DNA from: Mesostigma viride
Taxonomy: Eukaryota > Streptophyta > Mesostigmatophyceae > Mesostigmatales > Mesostigmataceae
Direction of reading: 5' to 3'
DNA length: 64,000 nucleotides
Assembly: GCA_009746045.1 (NCBI GenBank)
Contig: RPFO01000213.1
Coordinates: 7,124,109 to 7,188,108, forward strand
Numbering within the stretch: the first letter of the stretch is position 1; each line of letters starts with the position of its first letter. This document shows positions 25,673 to 36,775 of this stretch, one piece after another. The notes under the pieces are model-generated. The model saw only the letters and a program-made list of their open reading frames with translations, did not search any database and was not told where the DNA came from. Both the position numbers and the translations under genes were made by a program.

Positions 25673-26120
25673 ATAATAACTTTTATTATAATAAAAGTGA
25701 AAAACTGTTGAGGCATGGTAGACTTGACATCTAGTTTAGGAAGGTTAGCAAAGAGGGGAAGAGCAGGGGGCTTATATCGAGGATGGGAAGGATCAGATCT
25801 ACCAATCGGGCCACTGTCTTCCACTGCTACATACGAGGGATAGAAGAAAGGGAGAGGAAAGGTTTTGGATGAAGGTCTATAGACAGGGCCACCGTTTCAG
25901 GCTGGTGCCCATAATAGGAGAAGGGGACAGTATAGGGTTCACGAAGGGAGGAATAGGCAAAATGATCATAATTTCTGTCATCCAGGGGCATGGTGCTTAA
26001 ATCACTATTAACTTCTAGCTCTGCTACACGGGAAGGAACCTGGGCAGCCTCGTAGGCCGTGTCAGGGTAGGACCAAGAAGCAGGAGGATGAAAGGGAACT
26101 GCACTAGGGCGACCAGAAGG

Positions 26121-28570
26121 GCCTACTACAGGGTGTTACGTCGCGTAACAATCTGTTACTGTTACGGACGTAAATTAGGTCCTTTGCCTCAGTCGTTCCT
26201 GGGTTTACGTTTAGCTTGTACTGTTGGACAGTGCCGTCGTCCCGGTACCGTGGTGCAATTGGCGCCGTGCCGCGTACTTTAGTAGTGGTCCTTATCCTTC
26301 GTGTAGAATGTAGTGGACCAGCGTGAATTTGTGCATCTGAAGGCGAGGGCCATGTCGGCCCGAGCATGCTGGACCGTTGGTGATCATTTATGCACGTCCT
26401 ACCCCCCGTGTTGGCACTCGGCATGTGTTAATGAATGACACATATAGCTAGGGTCATGGCAGTGTAGTAGTGTTTCCTTTGTTATCCCGGAGTAAACGGT
26501 TTTTGGTTGAATGGCCTATGGCATATTACAGTCGTACTTATGTTAATGCATTGAGATCCAGATCGTCACGTTCGTCTTTCGCACAGTGATTAATTAACTC
26601 TTCAACCGTTCTCGCGCCGTTTTCGTGGTACCAGTTGAAGTCCTACCACTCTAACGGACTGAGTTTGTGCGCCTATGTACCAGGCGCCGCGCCAATAATA
26701 ATTTAACGGTCAGACCTGGGGGGATCGAAAGATCTAGCTAGACGTCAGCTTTCCGTAGAGCACTTCAGACCGTACTTTGGACACCTGGCCAGGGAGATAT
26801 GCTTGAGCAAAGTTAGTTAGGGGGGTACCATGGTCCAACGGGACCGACGTGCAGGAAAAATATTGACGCGCACTGCTATGGCGGTGCAAAGAACTGACTG
26901 GTACGAGAGAATGGCTTGACGTATTGGACCCAAATTTTGTGGGCATGATCCTTAGACTAGATCCTAAAAATTTAATATCCCTAGCCATGGAAGGTTCGGA
27001 GATGCGTAGATGGGTCTCGGGGTGCTGGTCGGCGCAGCAAATGATGTTAGCGGCCAGGCAGTGATGGTGCGAGTGCTGCATGTTGCTAGGCCGAATCTTC
27101 CCAGACATCTGCGCATCGATCAATTTAGTACGTTGTTCCCAACAAGATTTATTTGCATTGGCAGCCAGTAAAGGCTCGAGGCTACGTCCATTACTCTGGC
27201 GTGCTGGCTCGCGCAAGAAAGGTAATCTGCTGTACCGACCTGGTACGTTCTAGCCTCCAAGTGTGTTCTATTAGCCGTATATAGTTGTATTATCGTTTAA
27301 AGCTAATATCAGAGTTATTACCGAGGGGTTGTGATTGTCTTTTTGTTGTTTTGCTGCCTGTACGCATCGGCTTGTCATGGTTGGGGAATACCATCAGGTC
27401 AAGCAGATTTTGGACCATGTTTGGTCACCGTTAGCTGATGCTGCAACGGAAATAGCGAGGTAACGATTGTTATCGGTCACTAATATGGTAACGTTGATTA
27501 CCCAATGCTTTTCCTTGGTCAAGCACCCCGAGACAAGTTCTTTTCTGACCAGTGTTAGGCGTGGCTTCTTGTTTTGCTGGCCAACGCCAACCTTCTTGTT
27601 TTGCATCCATTGCATGTGAAAATCGTGGAGAGACCCATAACCTGTTTGCATGGAAGCATTATACCAACTTATTAATTCCTATTATTTTCTTCATTGTTTC
27701 CAAGAGCATAGAGGTGTTTTGTCGTTGATTGGGTGTGTTAGTAATGTAGCTCCTTGCCACCCTTTGTACGCGCGCTTTAGGCCTTACACCTGATATGAGC
27801 CTTACACCTATTGTATAGCATGAGCTTGTGTCTTATATGCTGGACATGGTGTTGGCATTGCTTTTGTGGCCATCTAGTTGTTGTTTTGTGCCACTTTGGG
27901 ATAGGAAACCTATACGGCAGTTCTAGCAACCGTCCCAAATAGATTGCACCGTTATAACGGTCTGAGCTATTTTGGGCTGTTTGCTAGCTAGCATGTGCAG
28001 TTCTGTGACATTTCATGCTGTGAATGCATTGATGGCATGCCTGTGATCCTAATAAACTGCCTTTAATTAAAAGGCCAGGGCCACCTGATTTGTGTAAATG
28101 GTCTATAATGCATTATATATGTCTCCAACCCCATGTGCACCGTACCCCCCTGGGGAGGGTGCTATTTATAGCACGCATGGGGCATGGATATGTGACCAAC
28201 CACATTACCCCAACTTTATTCAACATAAAAGCATGCTTGGTTCCAAGGGTGGGCCAGAAAATGTTTTTAGGCTAGATACTCTCAGGCGCACAAAGATACC
28301 CAAACTCAGTCCGTTCTGGTGGTTCCAGTCCAGACGGTTGAAGAGTTAAGTAGAGGCGGCCTCACTAACTTAGGTAGTATTAGACGTGGGTTAGGTAGAG
28401 GAGGAGGTAGAGAGCAGAGCCGCAACAATGGTATCGGAGGAATTTTAGGTAGTGAACGTGACGGAGATCCCCTGCAAAACCCTGCATAAACTCTAGTTGT
28501 AGACCTTCTCCTTTCTTATGTTATGATTGCTGTCGCCGGGTGGTTGGTTGTCCCCCCCCTCCGCAGCCGT
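26121..28570. other. Region with possible minus-strand coding remnants, no intact gene
   Basis: Three minus-strand stretches look protein-like but unassignable: 27394-27651 (85 codons), 26734-27216 (160 codons) and about 26560-26690. The last contains DFNWYHENGARTVEELINH and runs on to DLDLNALT after a TGG-TAG. They may be exons or fragments of one decayed gene or transposon. The remainder (27660-28570) is AT-richer and shows no gene. I recognise no family. Confidence 0.35.
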
Positions 28571-31500
28571 CATGTCTACTCCTACCCCTTTTGTGGAGCC
28601 CCTGCCTTATGCCTACGGCTCCTGATCCTAAGCTGTATCATGAGAGTCTTCCGGGTCGTTGGGTCTCCCGAGCTAGCTATCTGGGTGGCCGTATTCACTC
28701 TGCCCTGCCGGCGGACCGCGCAGCTCTGGTTCGGGCAGCTCTTTTCGGAGTCTCCTGGTATGGTCCGGATCCGCAGAGCCAGCAGTTGGTCGTCCACAGC
28801 TTCGACGATGCTGGGCACTGCGTCCTTGGGTGTGGGCCCCGTTGCCCCGCTCAATTGGCCAGATAGATGCCGTACTCCAGGGCCCCATGGTCTTTTCTTA
28901 CCTTTCTACCCCTGTGGGGCGCGCTTGCCTCAGGGAGATTTTCCAGTGGCTCCCGGCCGAGGGGGATGCAGAGATAGATGATAATCCTTGCGACCTCCCA
29001 GTTCGGGCCGTAGAATTTATGGAGATAGCGGATCAGTCCTCGGAGTCCTCCCCCTACGCCGGCGCCTCCTCGGTATGCGCGCCGCTGGATGTGCCCTACA
29101 CGTACCTGGTGTATCCCCCCTCATGCAGTCACCGCCTCCTCGGAGTCTGAGGGTCCGCCGGCACCGTCCCTGGTCCCTTCCTCACCGGCGTCGGTCCTTT
29201 CGTCACGTCACGGGTCCTTCGGGCAGGAACCTACTCAGAGTGCGGACCCATGCAGCGACTGCCAACCTGGCGGTTACGGTGTCCGCCATGCAGGCGCAGA
29301 TTCAGTCGCTCGTCTCCGCATTCGGGACATTTATGGTGGCGTGGCAGACGTCCTCCGGCGTGGGTCCCGGCTCTGCCATCGCGCCTGGTGTTGTTCCTGC
29401 TGCTGCGGCTGTTGCTCCTCCGCCTACCGCTACCTCTGTGACTGTGGTCGACCCGCCTGCGCCTCAGCGCGAGTCCTCTATTGCAGCTGTTGCGCCTGCT
29501 GTCGCCGCTCCCGGGCCTTCCCAGGCTCCCGTGCAGCCAGCGCGGGGATTCTTAATTTGCAGTGATATCCTAGCGGTCTTCCCAGGCTCTGGGAGGGCGG
29601 CCCTCCTCAGAGGGTCCCGGTTCCGGATTGGAGCCTTGACGGTAACCAGTCCTACGTTGGCGCGCCTCCCCCTACGGATCCCGTGTTCAACATGTGGCCT
29701 TCGGGTGTGCCCCCGTTGGAGGCCTCGTCGTCCTCCTCGGCAGCAGGCCCGCCACGGTCTACGGTGGCGTCGGCTCCCTCTGCGCCCGCGCTCGTTCCTA
29801 CCCCTGGTCCGGCTCCTGCCCCTCCGGGCACTCGCACACTGGCTACGGTTGTCAGGACCAGCGACGCTGATCTGCGAGCTCTCCGCGCTGCCGACTCTGT
29901 CAGGGAGTTGGCCCAAGGTGATCGGGATCGCGCCCCTTTCGTTGACAGTGCATCAAACTCCTGAGTCGCGGGATTCGGCAGTTCCAGGGTATGGTATGTC
30001 GGTGGGTGAGTGCCGCCAATGCGATCTCCCGCGTGCTGCCCAGGAGCTTTCCCTTACCCATATGTCCTACGGGTTTTCGCCAGTGAACAGCCATACGGCG
30101 TATAATACGCCGTATGGCGCGTATTATACGCCATACGCAAGATTTCCGTATGAAAATGGGGAAAAAAATACGCACTGCGTATTTTTTGCGTATTTTTTGC
30201 GTATTGCGTATTTTTGCGTATTTTTTGCGTATATGAACCGCGTTCGAAGTAGCTTCTGGCATCATTTTGGACGGCACGTGGAGCCGGAACTAGACTGTAT
30301 CTAGGCGACCTGGAACTCCGCGACAAATAAACGACATGCAGGTGCCAAGCTGGCCGTGCATATGTACGACTGTACGTGCATTGCTGCAGATTGCTGCGTG
30401 TCGGACTAGGGTCTAGGAGACGAAGGACGAGGAAATTAGGTGACGAAGTTATGTTGTCTGCCAACAAGGGCGCGCATCTGGCACCTAACATTTAATCGTA
30501 GCACAATTGACATCCAGGCACCATGGCTAGCGACGGTGATGGTGTGGGTCTATGGAACACGATGATGACTGGGCCGACGAGATGCAGGCCGTATTCGAGA
30601 CTGTCTGGACACACATCGTGAAAGAACAGACTCTCAACAAGAAAGGGCAGCCGACAGGTAACTACAAGCTAAGTGACGTGCACACTTTTGGATGCAAAAT
30701 TCTCGGGTTCTACCACCCGAGCAAGGCTAGCACCCGCCATATCATGGGCGCTACGTACGTACGCGAAGGAGGCAAGAGTGAGCGAGTGCAAGAGGCCGCC
30801 GGAGGCATTACGTCGCAGGCTGCGGGGTATTTGGTGTGACTCGCGATGCACATAAATGCCTTATTTAGCCATGCAGGCTGCTGCTAGCCAGCCACCGTAC
30901 CATATGTGTTAATGGTTTAGGGAAGCTGGGTCGGGTTGCTGGCATGCATGGTATCCTGCACGCTACCCACATTGTTGGCAGCCCGTATGGATTCTTGCTT
31001 CATGTAGATCAATATTGCACATGGTGGCCTACCACGAGTAGGCAAGTTGTCTGTTTCTGGCACAATGTCTTATTACTTTTGGCAAGTTGGCCGACTGACC
31101 GTGTGCTATTTACAGACATTATTAATAACAACAGATGTACAATGCTTGTATTTGTAGGCATGCAGCGACGGCAACGGCAATATTATGTGATGATGTGGCA
31201 AGTGGTGTTGCAAGAACACAAAAAAAACATGCCTGATTGGTCAGAATGTTGAAGAACCCCCTGAACCATGCAAAAAACAGCATTTTCAAGAGTCCCCGTA
31301 TGATTTGCGTATTATACCCCGTATGGCGTATTATACACCATACCCATGGGCCCCGTATGATTGCGTATTGCGTATGGCTGTACACTGGTTTTCGCAAGTG
31401 TGCAGGGCGCCGCGGGACCGCAATCTCCCGATTGACACGGACAGGCCCCCCTTCGACATGGTGATTTTGGCTGACCCAGTGTTTCAGGGTGAAATTTTAG

Positions 31501-32076
31501 TGCGCCGCGTTCTCTACCGCTGGGCTAGGCGTCATAACGACGTGGGCACTCACGGCGGTTACCAGTGGGCTTATCCTCCGCCGAGTCTGGGCATCATGGC
31601 TTCGGATGCCCTTATACTGTAGAGTACCCCGTCGCGCCCGGTGCGACCTATGCGGCGGTGCACTTACAGCCTGCCCTAGAGTGGGATGCCCGCCGTCCGG
31701 TGCCTCTTCCGGCCTGGTCAGGGCTTGGACGCCCGTGGACACCCTCCTCCGAGGGCTAGTGAGTACTCTTGAGACCTTCGGGTCGCGTCAGTGCGCACGC
31801 CGGTGGCGGGCTCGCGAGATCCGGCACATCCGACTGTGGCCTGCCAACGTGGAGCCGCTGCTGGACCTGTTCTTCCCCACGGGTCTGCGCAACCGGATTC
31901 GGTATCATCGCCTCTTCCTTCGGGTACTCTGCATGCTGGCTGTTGAGCCTTTCCTTCGCGGCTTTTCGCCTGCGGTTTTCTGGACTGGGGTAGGGGTCAG
32001 GTGGTCCTCACCCAGCACCGGGGTACTACAGTACTGGGCCTTCCTGGGCCTCTTTCCTGACGGCGTTTGGAGTTAA
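28571..32076 (+). pseudogene. Frameshifted gag-like coding remnant split by a hAT-type element
   Basis: A GC-rich stretch with coding character changes frame repeatedly. Pieces include PDPKLYHESLPGRWVSRASY, then ACLREIFQWLPAEGDAEIDD, then VSAMQAQIQSLVSAFGTFM, then a Pro/Ala/Ser-rich linker, then VREL and DRAPFVDSAS. After the insertion at 30081-31387 it resumes with DRPPFDMVILADPVFQGEIL. It ends with RHIRLWPANVEPLLDLFF and LFLRVLC near 32076. A short helical oligomerisation-like segment followed by a Pro-rich linker suggests a retroelement structural protein, but I cannot match a family. The number of frame breaks argues for a pseudogene. A host gene with introns is the alternative. Confidence 0.4.
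30081..31387. mobile_element. hAT-type non-autonomous transposon, 8-bp target duplication
   Basis: The left terminus CAGTGAACAGCCATACG (30081) pairs with the right terminus, which reads CAGTGTACAGCCATACG on the minus strand (31387); 16 of 17 positions match. The direct repeat GTTTTCGC flanks it exactly at 30073-30080 and 31388-31395. An 8-bp duplication with CAGTG-type ends is the hAT signature. The subterminal regions are packed with palindromes, for example a 12-bp-arm hairpin at 30091-30117, and with GCGTATTTTTT repeats. Only a 95-codon frame of unknown nature (30552-30839) lies inside, so transposase would have to come from elsewhere. Removing the element and one target copy restores the frame of the host sequence. 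Confidence 0.85.
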
Positions 32077-33170
32077 CGCCAAGCGCATTGGCGTGTTCCT
32101 GATTCGGCATATCTCTGCGATTCCAGCGGCACCGGAACGAGTTCATTCCGACAAGTATCAAGAAAGTTATGGCGTTCCGACTTCCCGGTCGCGCGCGAGC
32201 GCGAGCCGGCTGTTCTTCTAAGTCGGGCGTGAATAAATGCCGACGACATATGATGGGGTCGACAGTAATTCCTGGGCTGACAGGAATTAGGTGCTGAACC
32301 TACGACAGTATTGGAATAATACGTCGTACGCAGGAAATAGGAACCTTAACCTGTGGTCTGTTGGTACCGCAGGCTTAGTCCTGGACTTCTAGGTGCAGAT
32401 GCAATAATCACTGTGGTGACTGTACTCTGTGGTCACTGTGCCTGTATACGTATGGCAGACCTACGTACTGTATAGGATCTGGGCGCTGTACAGGTTGTGA
32501 ATACTGTACCGGGAGTGTTAATACTGAGCAGGCCTCCTAGGCTGCTCAGGACTAGCAAAGCACAGTGCACAAGTATATAAAGAATAGGCCAGTGCCAATT
32601 GGGCATCTCTTGCGAGCCCGCCTCACGTGTGTTGCCTTGACTTGGCAAACTCGTGTCTAAGCCTCACTTGTGTCTGAGCGCTGTAACATTATCCAATTTT
32701 AACAAAGCTCCGTTCTAACCACATTCACACATTGCTGTGCACATTGCAACCATATCCTTATACATTGCGTTTAAAAACGTTAACTTTTGGGCCGGTGTGC
32801 ATGTTCCTCACGGTAGACAGGCATGACAATGCTGATGATATGTGGCTCATTACCATGCATATCTGGATGTTCTGCTGGCCACGCGTGGTACCAATTCCAG
32901 ACTGATGGCAACTAGATAGTGGGCCTTATAGGGAAATCTTTTCGTTACAGGAAAGAGGTGTCAAGTATGACAATTGGAAGGCCCCCCCACTGGGAATCCA
33001 CATGTTCCGAGTCCATTCAGCTGTGTTGTTAGCCACATCCTGCCCCGGGGAGATGCATCATGGACCACCGCTATCGCGTAACGGGTGTTACGCAGTGAAT
33101 ATTGACTTACCTCAATATGCTCCGCTCTGGTTCTGTTTGATGTCTTAGCTCTCAGTGCATCTGAATCATC
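32077..33170. other. Sequence upstream of the Penelope-like element
   Basis: No gene is recognised. It may include the 5' untranslated part of the Penelope-like element, but I see no terminal repeat of that element here. GCGCGCGAGCGCGAGCC near 32191 is a local GC island. Confidence 0.45.
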
Positions 33171-34748
33171 ATGAAACACCTTATGACTTTCTGGCATGCT
33201 CTTACCCTCCACAGAATACGGCAATCCAGTGGCATTGATTACCGGAAGTACACTGCTATTTCTCGGCAGTTCCCCTATCGTATCTCCTCACAGGCATGGC
33301 GGAAGCGTTGTCGCATCAACACGCGCCATAACCATCACTGCAAGGATGACCATACTCTACGTCGCCTCCGGCGCTTACAGCGCACGCATTTGTCGCTTAC
33401 CAACTCCACTCGCCCACACCCCGTAAGCACCCGTCGCGTCATTTATGCCATTTACAACCGCAAGTACCCTCAGCGTATCTACGTTGGCCAGACGCAACGG
33501 GATGCCTGGACGCGTTTTCAGGAACATGTCCGAGCGGCACGCCGCCTTCATATTGGCCGCCCTGCCGCCAACGACGACACCCCCCTACATGGCGCCATGG
33601 CCCAATACGGGTGGTGGGATTGGCGAGTCGTCCCCTTGGAACATGTCCCCGGCACCTTTACCGGCGCCGCTTTTCGCAAAGCCGCAGGGCATCGGGAAAC
33701 GTTTTGGAAACGAATGTTACATGCATTTCTGCCCCACGGTTTTTGCATTGAAGGCAAGAGTTTCAAAGCTCGGTCTCGCCGCCGCCCACCTCCCCTCCGT
33801 CCCCGCCCTCTTATGTTCATCCGTGCCTGGCGTCTGAAGCACAATCTCCACCCATATCGCCCCTATCCCCCCAACGTCACCCCGGCCCCTCCACCTTCCA
33901 CACATGTGTCCACCGATCCTTCCCTTTACTCCACCAGTCTCCGCTGCTTACGTCACATGTCTCGGCTTATGCAACGCGGCAACTTTCATGCATCCTATCT
34001 CGAAGCCTGCAGCTTGAAGAAGCTTACCAGCTTACACATTGCCGTCGGGTCGTGCTCCCCAGCTGATCTGCAAGTCCCCCGCTCCCATGCCACTAGTCTG
34101 CGAGGCCTTCTCTCACGTATCATTCGGCACCGTGTCAATGGGAATGCAGATGCACTGCGTCCGCGCCGTTTACTGATCTCACCTTTCATTCATGCTGCGA
34201 TGGATGAGCTGTGTTTGCCACACATTCTGCATTTGCCGCAAGTGCAGGCTGCGATGCCGCTCGTGGTGCGCAACACTTTCGGCACTCCCATTGCCGCCTG
34301 GCATTACTCTCCCACCTTGGGACAAATGGTTTTCAGCAACGGGAAGGTCAGCCGCGATACAACGCCCACCGAGCTGGCCACCATCTTGGCAGGGCCCTGC
34401 CCCTGCCAACAACAACGGTATTTCAAGTACCTTGATCCCACCTCACAGCACGTCATGACCGCTGACCTCAGCATCCTGCCGAGCCACACGCTTGTAGACC
34501 TTTTTGCCAAAGGCACCAAGTTTCGGCCGTGGGTCCAGCGCACGTGTGCCAAAGAGGTGAATGCACTGCTCTCCACATCACTACGCAAATTCTGCAATGC
34601 CATGAGCACGGACCTACAGCTTGCTCCCCTTGCCATGGAACCATGGTTTCGCGCCGTCATGCACGAATGCAATGCACGTCTCACCAGGCTTGGTTACCGT
34701 CTCCAGCAGGTCCACCGCACCACCTGCATGGCTCAACACCACAGATAA
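33171..34748 (+). CDS. Penelope-like element: N-terminal GIY-YIG endonuclease region
   Basis: A 525-codon frame starts at ATG 33171. It is basic near residues 40-70, with Cys/His positions (C47, H52-H55, C57, H61) that could be a zinc-binding site. The GIY-YIG nuclease core follows: IYAIYN at about 91-96, YVGQT at 104-108, Arg115, His119 and a catalytic Glu near 176 in RETFWKRM. In these elements the nuclease nicks target DNA for target-primed reverse transcription. The remainder (residues 200-520) is an arginine/proline-rich linker, then a region with FAKGTKFRPWVQRT typical of the segment before RT. The frame ends at 34748 while RT continues one frame over, so at least one frameshift or a programmed shift lies at about 34680-34745. 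Confidence 0.8.
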   Translation: MKHLMTFWHALTLHRIRQSSGIDYRKYTAISRQFPYRISSQAWRKRCRINTRHNHHCKDDHTLRRLRRLQRTHLSLTNSTRPHPVSTRRVIYAIYNRKYPQRIYVGQTQRDAWTRFQEHVRAARRLHIGRPAANDDTPLHGAMAQYGWWDWRVVPLEHVPGTFTGAAFRKAAGHRETFWKRMLHAFLPHGFCIEGKSFKARSRRRPPPLRPRPLMFIRAWRLKHNLHPYRPYPPNVTPAPPPSTHVSTDPSLYSTSLRCLRHMSRLMQRGNFHASYLEACSLKKLTSLHIAVGSCSPADLQVPRSHATSLRGLLSRIIRHRVNGNADALRPRRLLISPFIHAAMDELCLPHILHLPQVQAAMPLVVRNTFGTPIAAWHYSPTLGQMVFSNGKVSRDTTPTELATILAGPCPCQQQRYFKYLDPTSQHVMTADLSILPSHTLVDLFAKGTKFRPWVQRTCAKEVNALLSTSLRKFCNAMSTDLQLAPLAMEPWFRAVMHECNARLTRLGYRLQQVHRTTCMAQHHR

Positions 34749-35594
34749 AGCACTTCTTGACCACTTCAAGCAGGACTTTATCATCACGTGTGTTGACAAG
34801 AGTGCCAACAACTTTGCTTTTATATGCAAGAAGCACTACCTTGCTACCTTGCAACACGAGTTGGCGTCCAGCCCTACCTATGTTCAGCGTGCACAGTCCA
34901 CCGCCAGTATCACTGCTGCTCATCGGGCTTTTCTGCACAGCCAAAACATTTTTGCTCGGGCATTCCTTAAGCGGCAGCGACGCGCCACCACCACTACGTT
35001 CCCCTATCTGTATCTCACTCTTAAGCTGCACAAAACTCCTGTTGCTTTGCGCACCATTGCTGCGTCGCATTCAGCCCCACTGATGCCTCTCTCGAAACTC
35101 ATCTGCCATGCTTTGAATGCTCTTCTCCCCGAAGCCAATGCATTATGGGTGGAGGTGCTGTCGAATGCCGGGTATGAATGCGCTGGTAGTTGGATCGTCA
35201 TAGACTCAGCCCAAGTACGCCTACTACGCCTTGCCGCCCTTAGCCGTTCTAAGACAGCAGCAGAGAAACGTATACCTATGCCCATAGCCACCTATGATTT
35301 CACCACTCTATATACCACACTAGATTTGCACGATTTGAAAGCTCGTTTAGATAGCCTCCTTACTCGTCTGTATGCACGTAGGCCTCACGGGCGCAACCAC
35401 CTGCACGTGCGTGTTTCTCAGACCAAGCCCACGGCAACGTGGCTCTCAGGGATCGCGGCAGGTGCTATCGTGCGGGATGGTTATAATTATATTATCACGA
35501 AGGCTGACCTTGTTCATTGGATCTCTTATCTTGTTGATAACACCTTCATCTGTTTTGCGGGTGATGTATACCAACAAGCTATCGGCATCCCTAT
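34690..35594 (+). pseudogene. Penelope-like element: RT fingers and palm, N-terminal half
   Basis: Plus-strand frame beginning within the 34621 open stretch. It carries HFKQDFIITCVDKSANNFAF (RT motifs 1-2), FPYLYLTLKLHKTP (the thumb/palm entry typical of Penelope RTs) and TYDFTTLYTTLDLHDLKARL (motif A, with the catalytic Asp at about 35294). It ends in IGIP at the insertion point, which lies inside motif B. Residues after 35594 in this frame are LTR sequence. RT copies the element RNA at the nicked site. The insertion separates motif A from the YIDD motif, so this copy cannot make a complete enzyme. Confidence 0.85.
35590..35594. repeat. Left target-site duplication CCTAT
   Basis: CCTAT immediately precedes the left LTR and is repeated at 46998-47002 directly after the right LTR. 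Five-base duplications are usual for Ty3/Gypsy integrases. Confidence 0.93.
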
Positions 35595-36209
35595 TGTTAC
35601 GGCCCTAACCCATGTTTGGGCGTAACAATTCCTAAAATAAATTAGTTTGGTCAGTCGAAAGTCATTTTGATATTGTTTGAGACTTTCGATAGTTATTATG
35701 TTAGATTCGGGGACTTGGCCGAGTTATTCCATCACCCGGCCCAGGTACCCGTGGCTTTGCTTTCGGTTTGGTGTGTTACTGGTCTGTACCCGGGACTGCC
35801 AGGTACCGGGTGCCAGACTGGCGGATACTATGTACATCTACGGCTGATATTAATTGCAGGCTGCGCTAGAGGTTCGGCCCCCAGCCGACCCGCTGGCATG
35901 CACGCCGTCTTGGACAAATGTCGTAGGTGACAATGGCTTCCTATCTTTGGTTTGGAATAAAATCGACTTGAGTAAAACTCGTCTGCCGAACCAGGGGTCA
36001 AATCTGGGCTGCACTAACGCCCTTCGTGCATTCCATGTATATGCATAATTTATCTAGTTGTGCATTCAGGGCCTAGCTAGTAATTCCGCGTACTAGCTAG
36101 AATTCAGGGCTACATTCACGTAGTCCGGGCGGATAGCAGATTCCGAGTTTATTCAGGCGTAACCCACGCTAGACTAGGGTCTTTCAGAGCCGCTGGGCGG
36201 CTCGTAACA
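35595..36209 (+). repeat. Left LTR (615 bp)
   Basis: TG...CA bounded terminal repeat. It contains the promoter and the RNA start and end sites of the element by family rule, but I could not pick a convincing TATA box. It differs from the right LTR only near its end (GAGCCGCTGGGCGG versus GAGTCGCTGGGGCGG). Open frames of 87 and 64 codons, duplicated in both LTRs, are not considered genes. Confidence 0.96.
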
Positions 36210-36210
36210 C

Positions 36211-36228
36211 TGGTAATCGGAGGATTCG
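36211..36228 (+). other. Primer-binding site
   Basis: TGGTAATCGGAGGATTCG starts one base after the left LTR. TGG is the complement of a tRNA CCA end, as expected for minus-strand priming. I cannot name the tRNA from this alone. Confidence 0.6.
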
Positions 36229-36775
36229 TCTAGGGCCACCCTAGCTCGTACAGAGCGGGCAGGGCCTCGTGATCTGCCTGACGAGAATCGGTGATCTGCA
36301 CCAAGACGGCAAGAAACGATAACATCGCATCCGCAGCAAATAGGTGGGCACGCAGCCATGGTGGTTGTAGGGCGCGCAGCAGCCATATTGCTCGCTCTGT
36401 CCCTCCTCTCTCTGCACGCGTAGAGCGGTGTTGTGTGCGCCCAGCCCTGTTTTCTTGTCGTTTTCATGTTTGTGCTGTGAGCGCTGGCTCTGGGTACACC
36501 GGCCTCGCTCGTTGGTTCACGCAGGCCATAACCGTACAGGCTGGCTTGCGAGGGACTCCGCGGGAGTGGCTTACGTGCTGGGGCCCGGTACACGGGCGGG
36601 TTGTCACGTAGGTTACTCCCTTGTGCTGACAGGTTTTCCTGTCTACGTAATGTCGTTGCGTTCTTAGATTATAGGGCCTGTTGGCAACCCTTGTGAGCAG
36701 GTGATGGTCACTCACTAGAGGTACTCAAGGTTCCTTCTTCTCTGCCTATCCCTGCCTGCATGCAATAGACGTGGC
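36229..36775 (+). other. Chromovirus 5' leader
   Basis: Untranslated leader between the primer-binding site and the first ORF. It would hold packaging signals by analogy. The short frames on both strands here have no recognisable content. Confidence 0.6.

Larger units (their letters stand above)
23888..26120 (-). mobile_element. Fossil Ty3/Gypsy element, gag to protease, minus strand
   Basis: On the minus strand the order is gag (25672 down to about 25139), CCHC zinc knuckle (about 25065-25025), protease (about 24550-24200) and the linker that precedes RT, ending at about 23888 with PPPRSV and a stop. Each block resembles the intact chromovirus at 35595-46997 in sequence and order, so this is a diverged relative and not a copy. 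RT, integrase and LTRs are missing or unrecognisable. The upstream 25690-26120 part is probably a decayed gag N terminus. Confidence 0.8.

Noticed and set aside
26127-26150. LTR end of the Ty3 fossil (TGTTACG.CG, CGTAACA)
   Set aside because: No matching second repeat and no primer-binding site beside it.
26600-26700. tRNA-like D-arm on the minus strand (ACTC...GAGT)
   Set aside because: No anticodon stem, T-arm or acceptor stem can be paired around it, and the stretch reads better as coding.
35667-36048. 87- and 64-codon frames present in both LTRs
   Set aside because: Duplicated only because the LTRs are duplicated; no start context or recognisable product.
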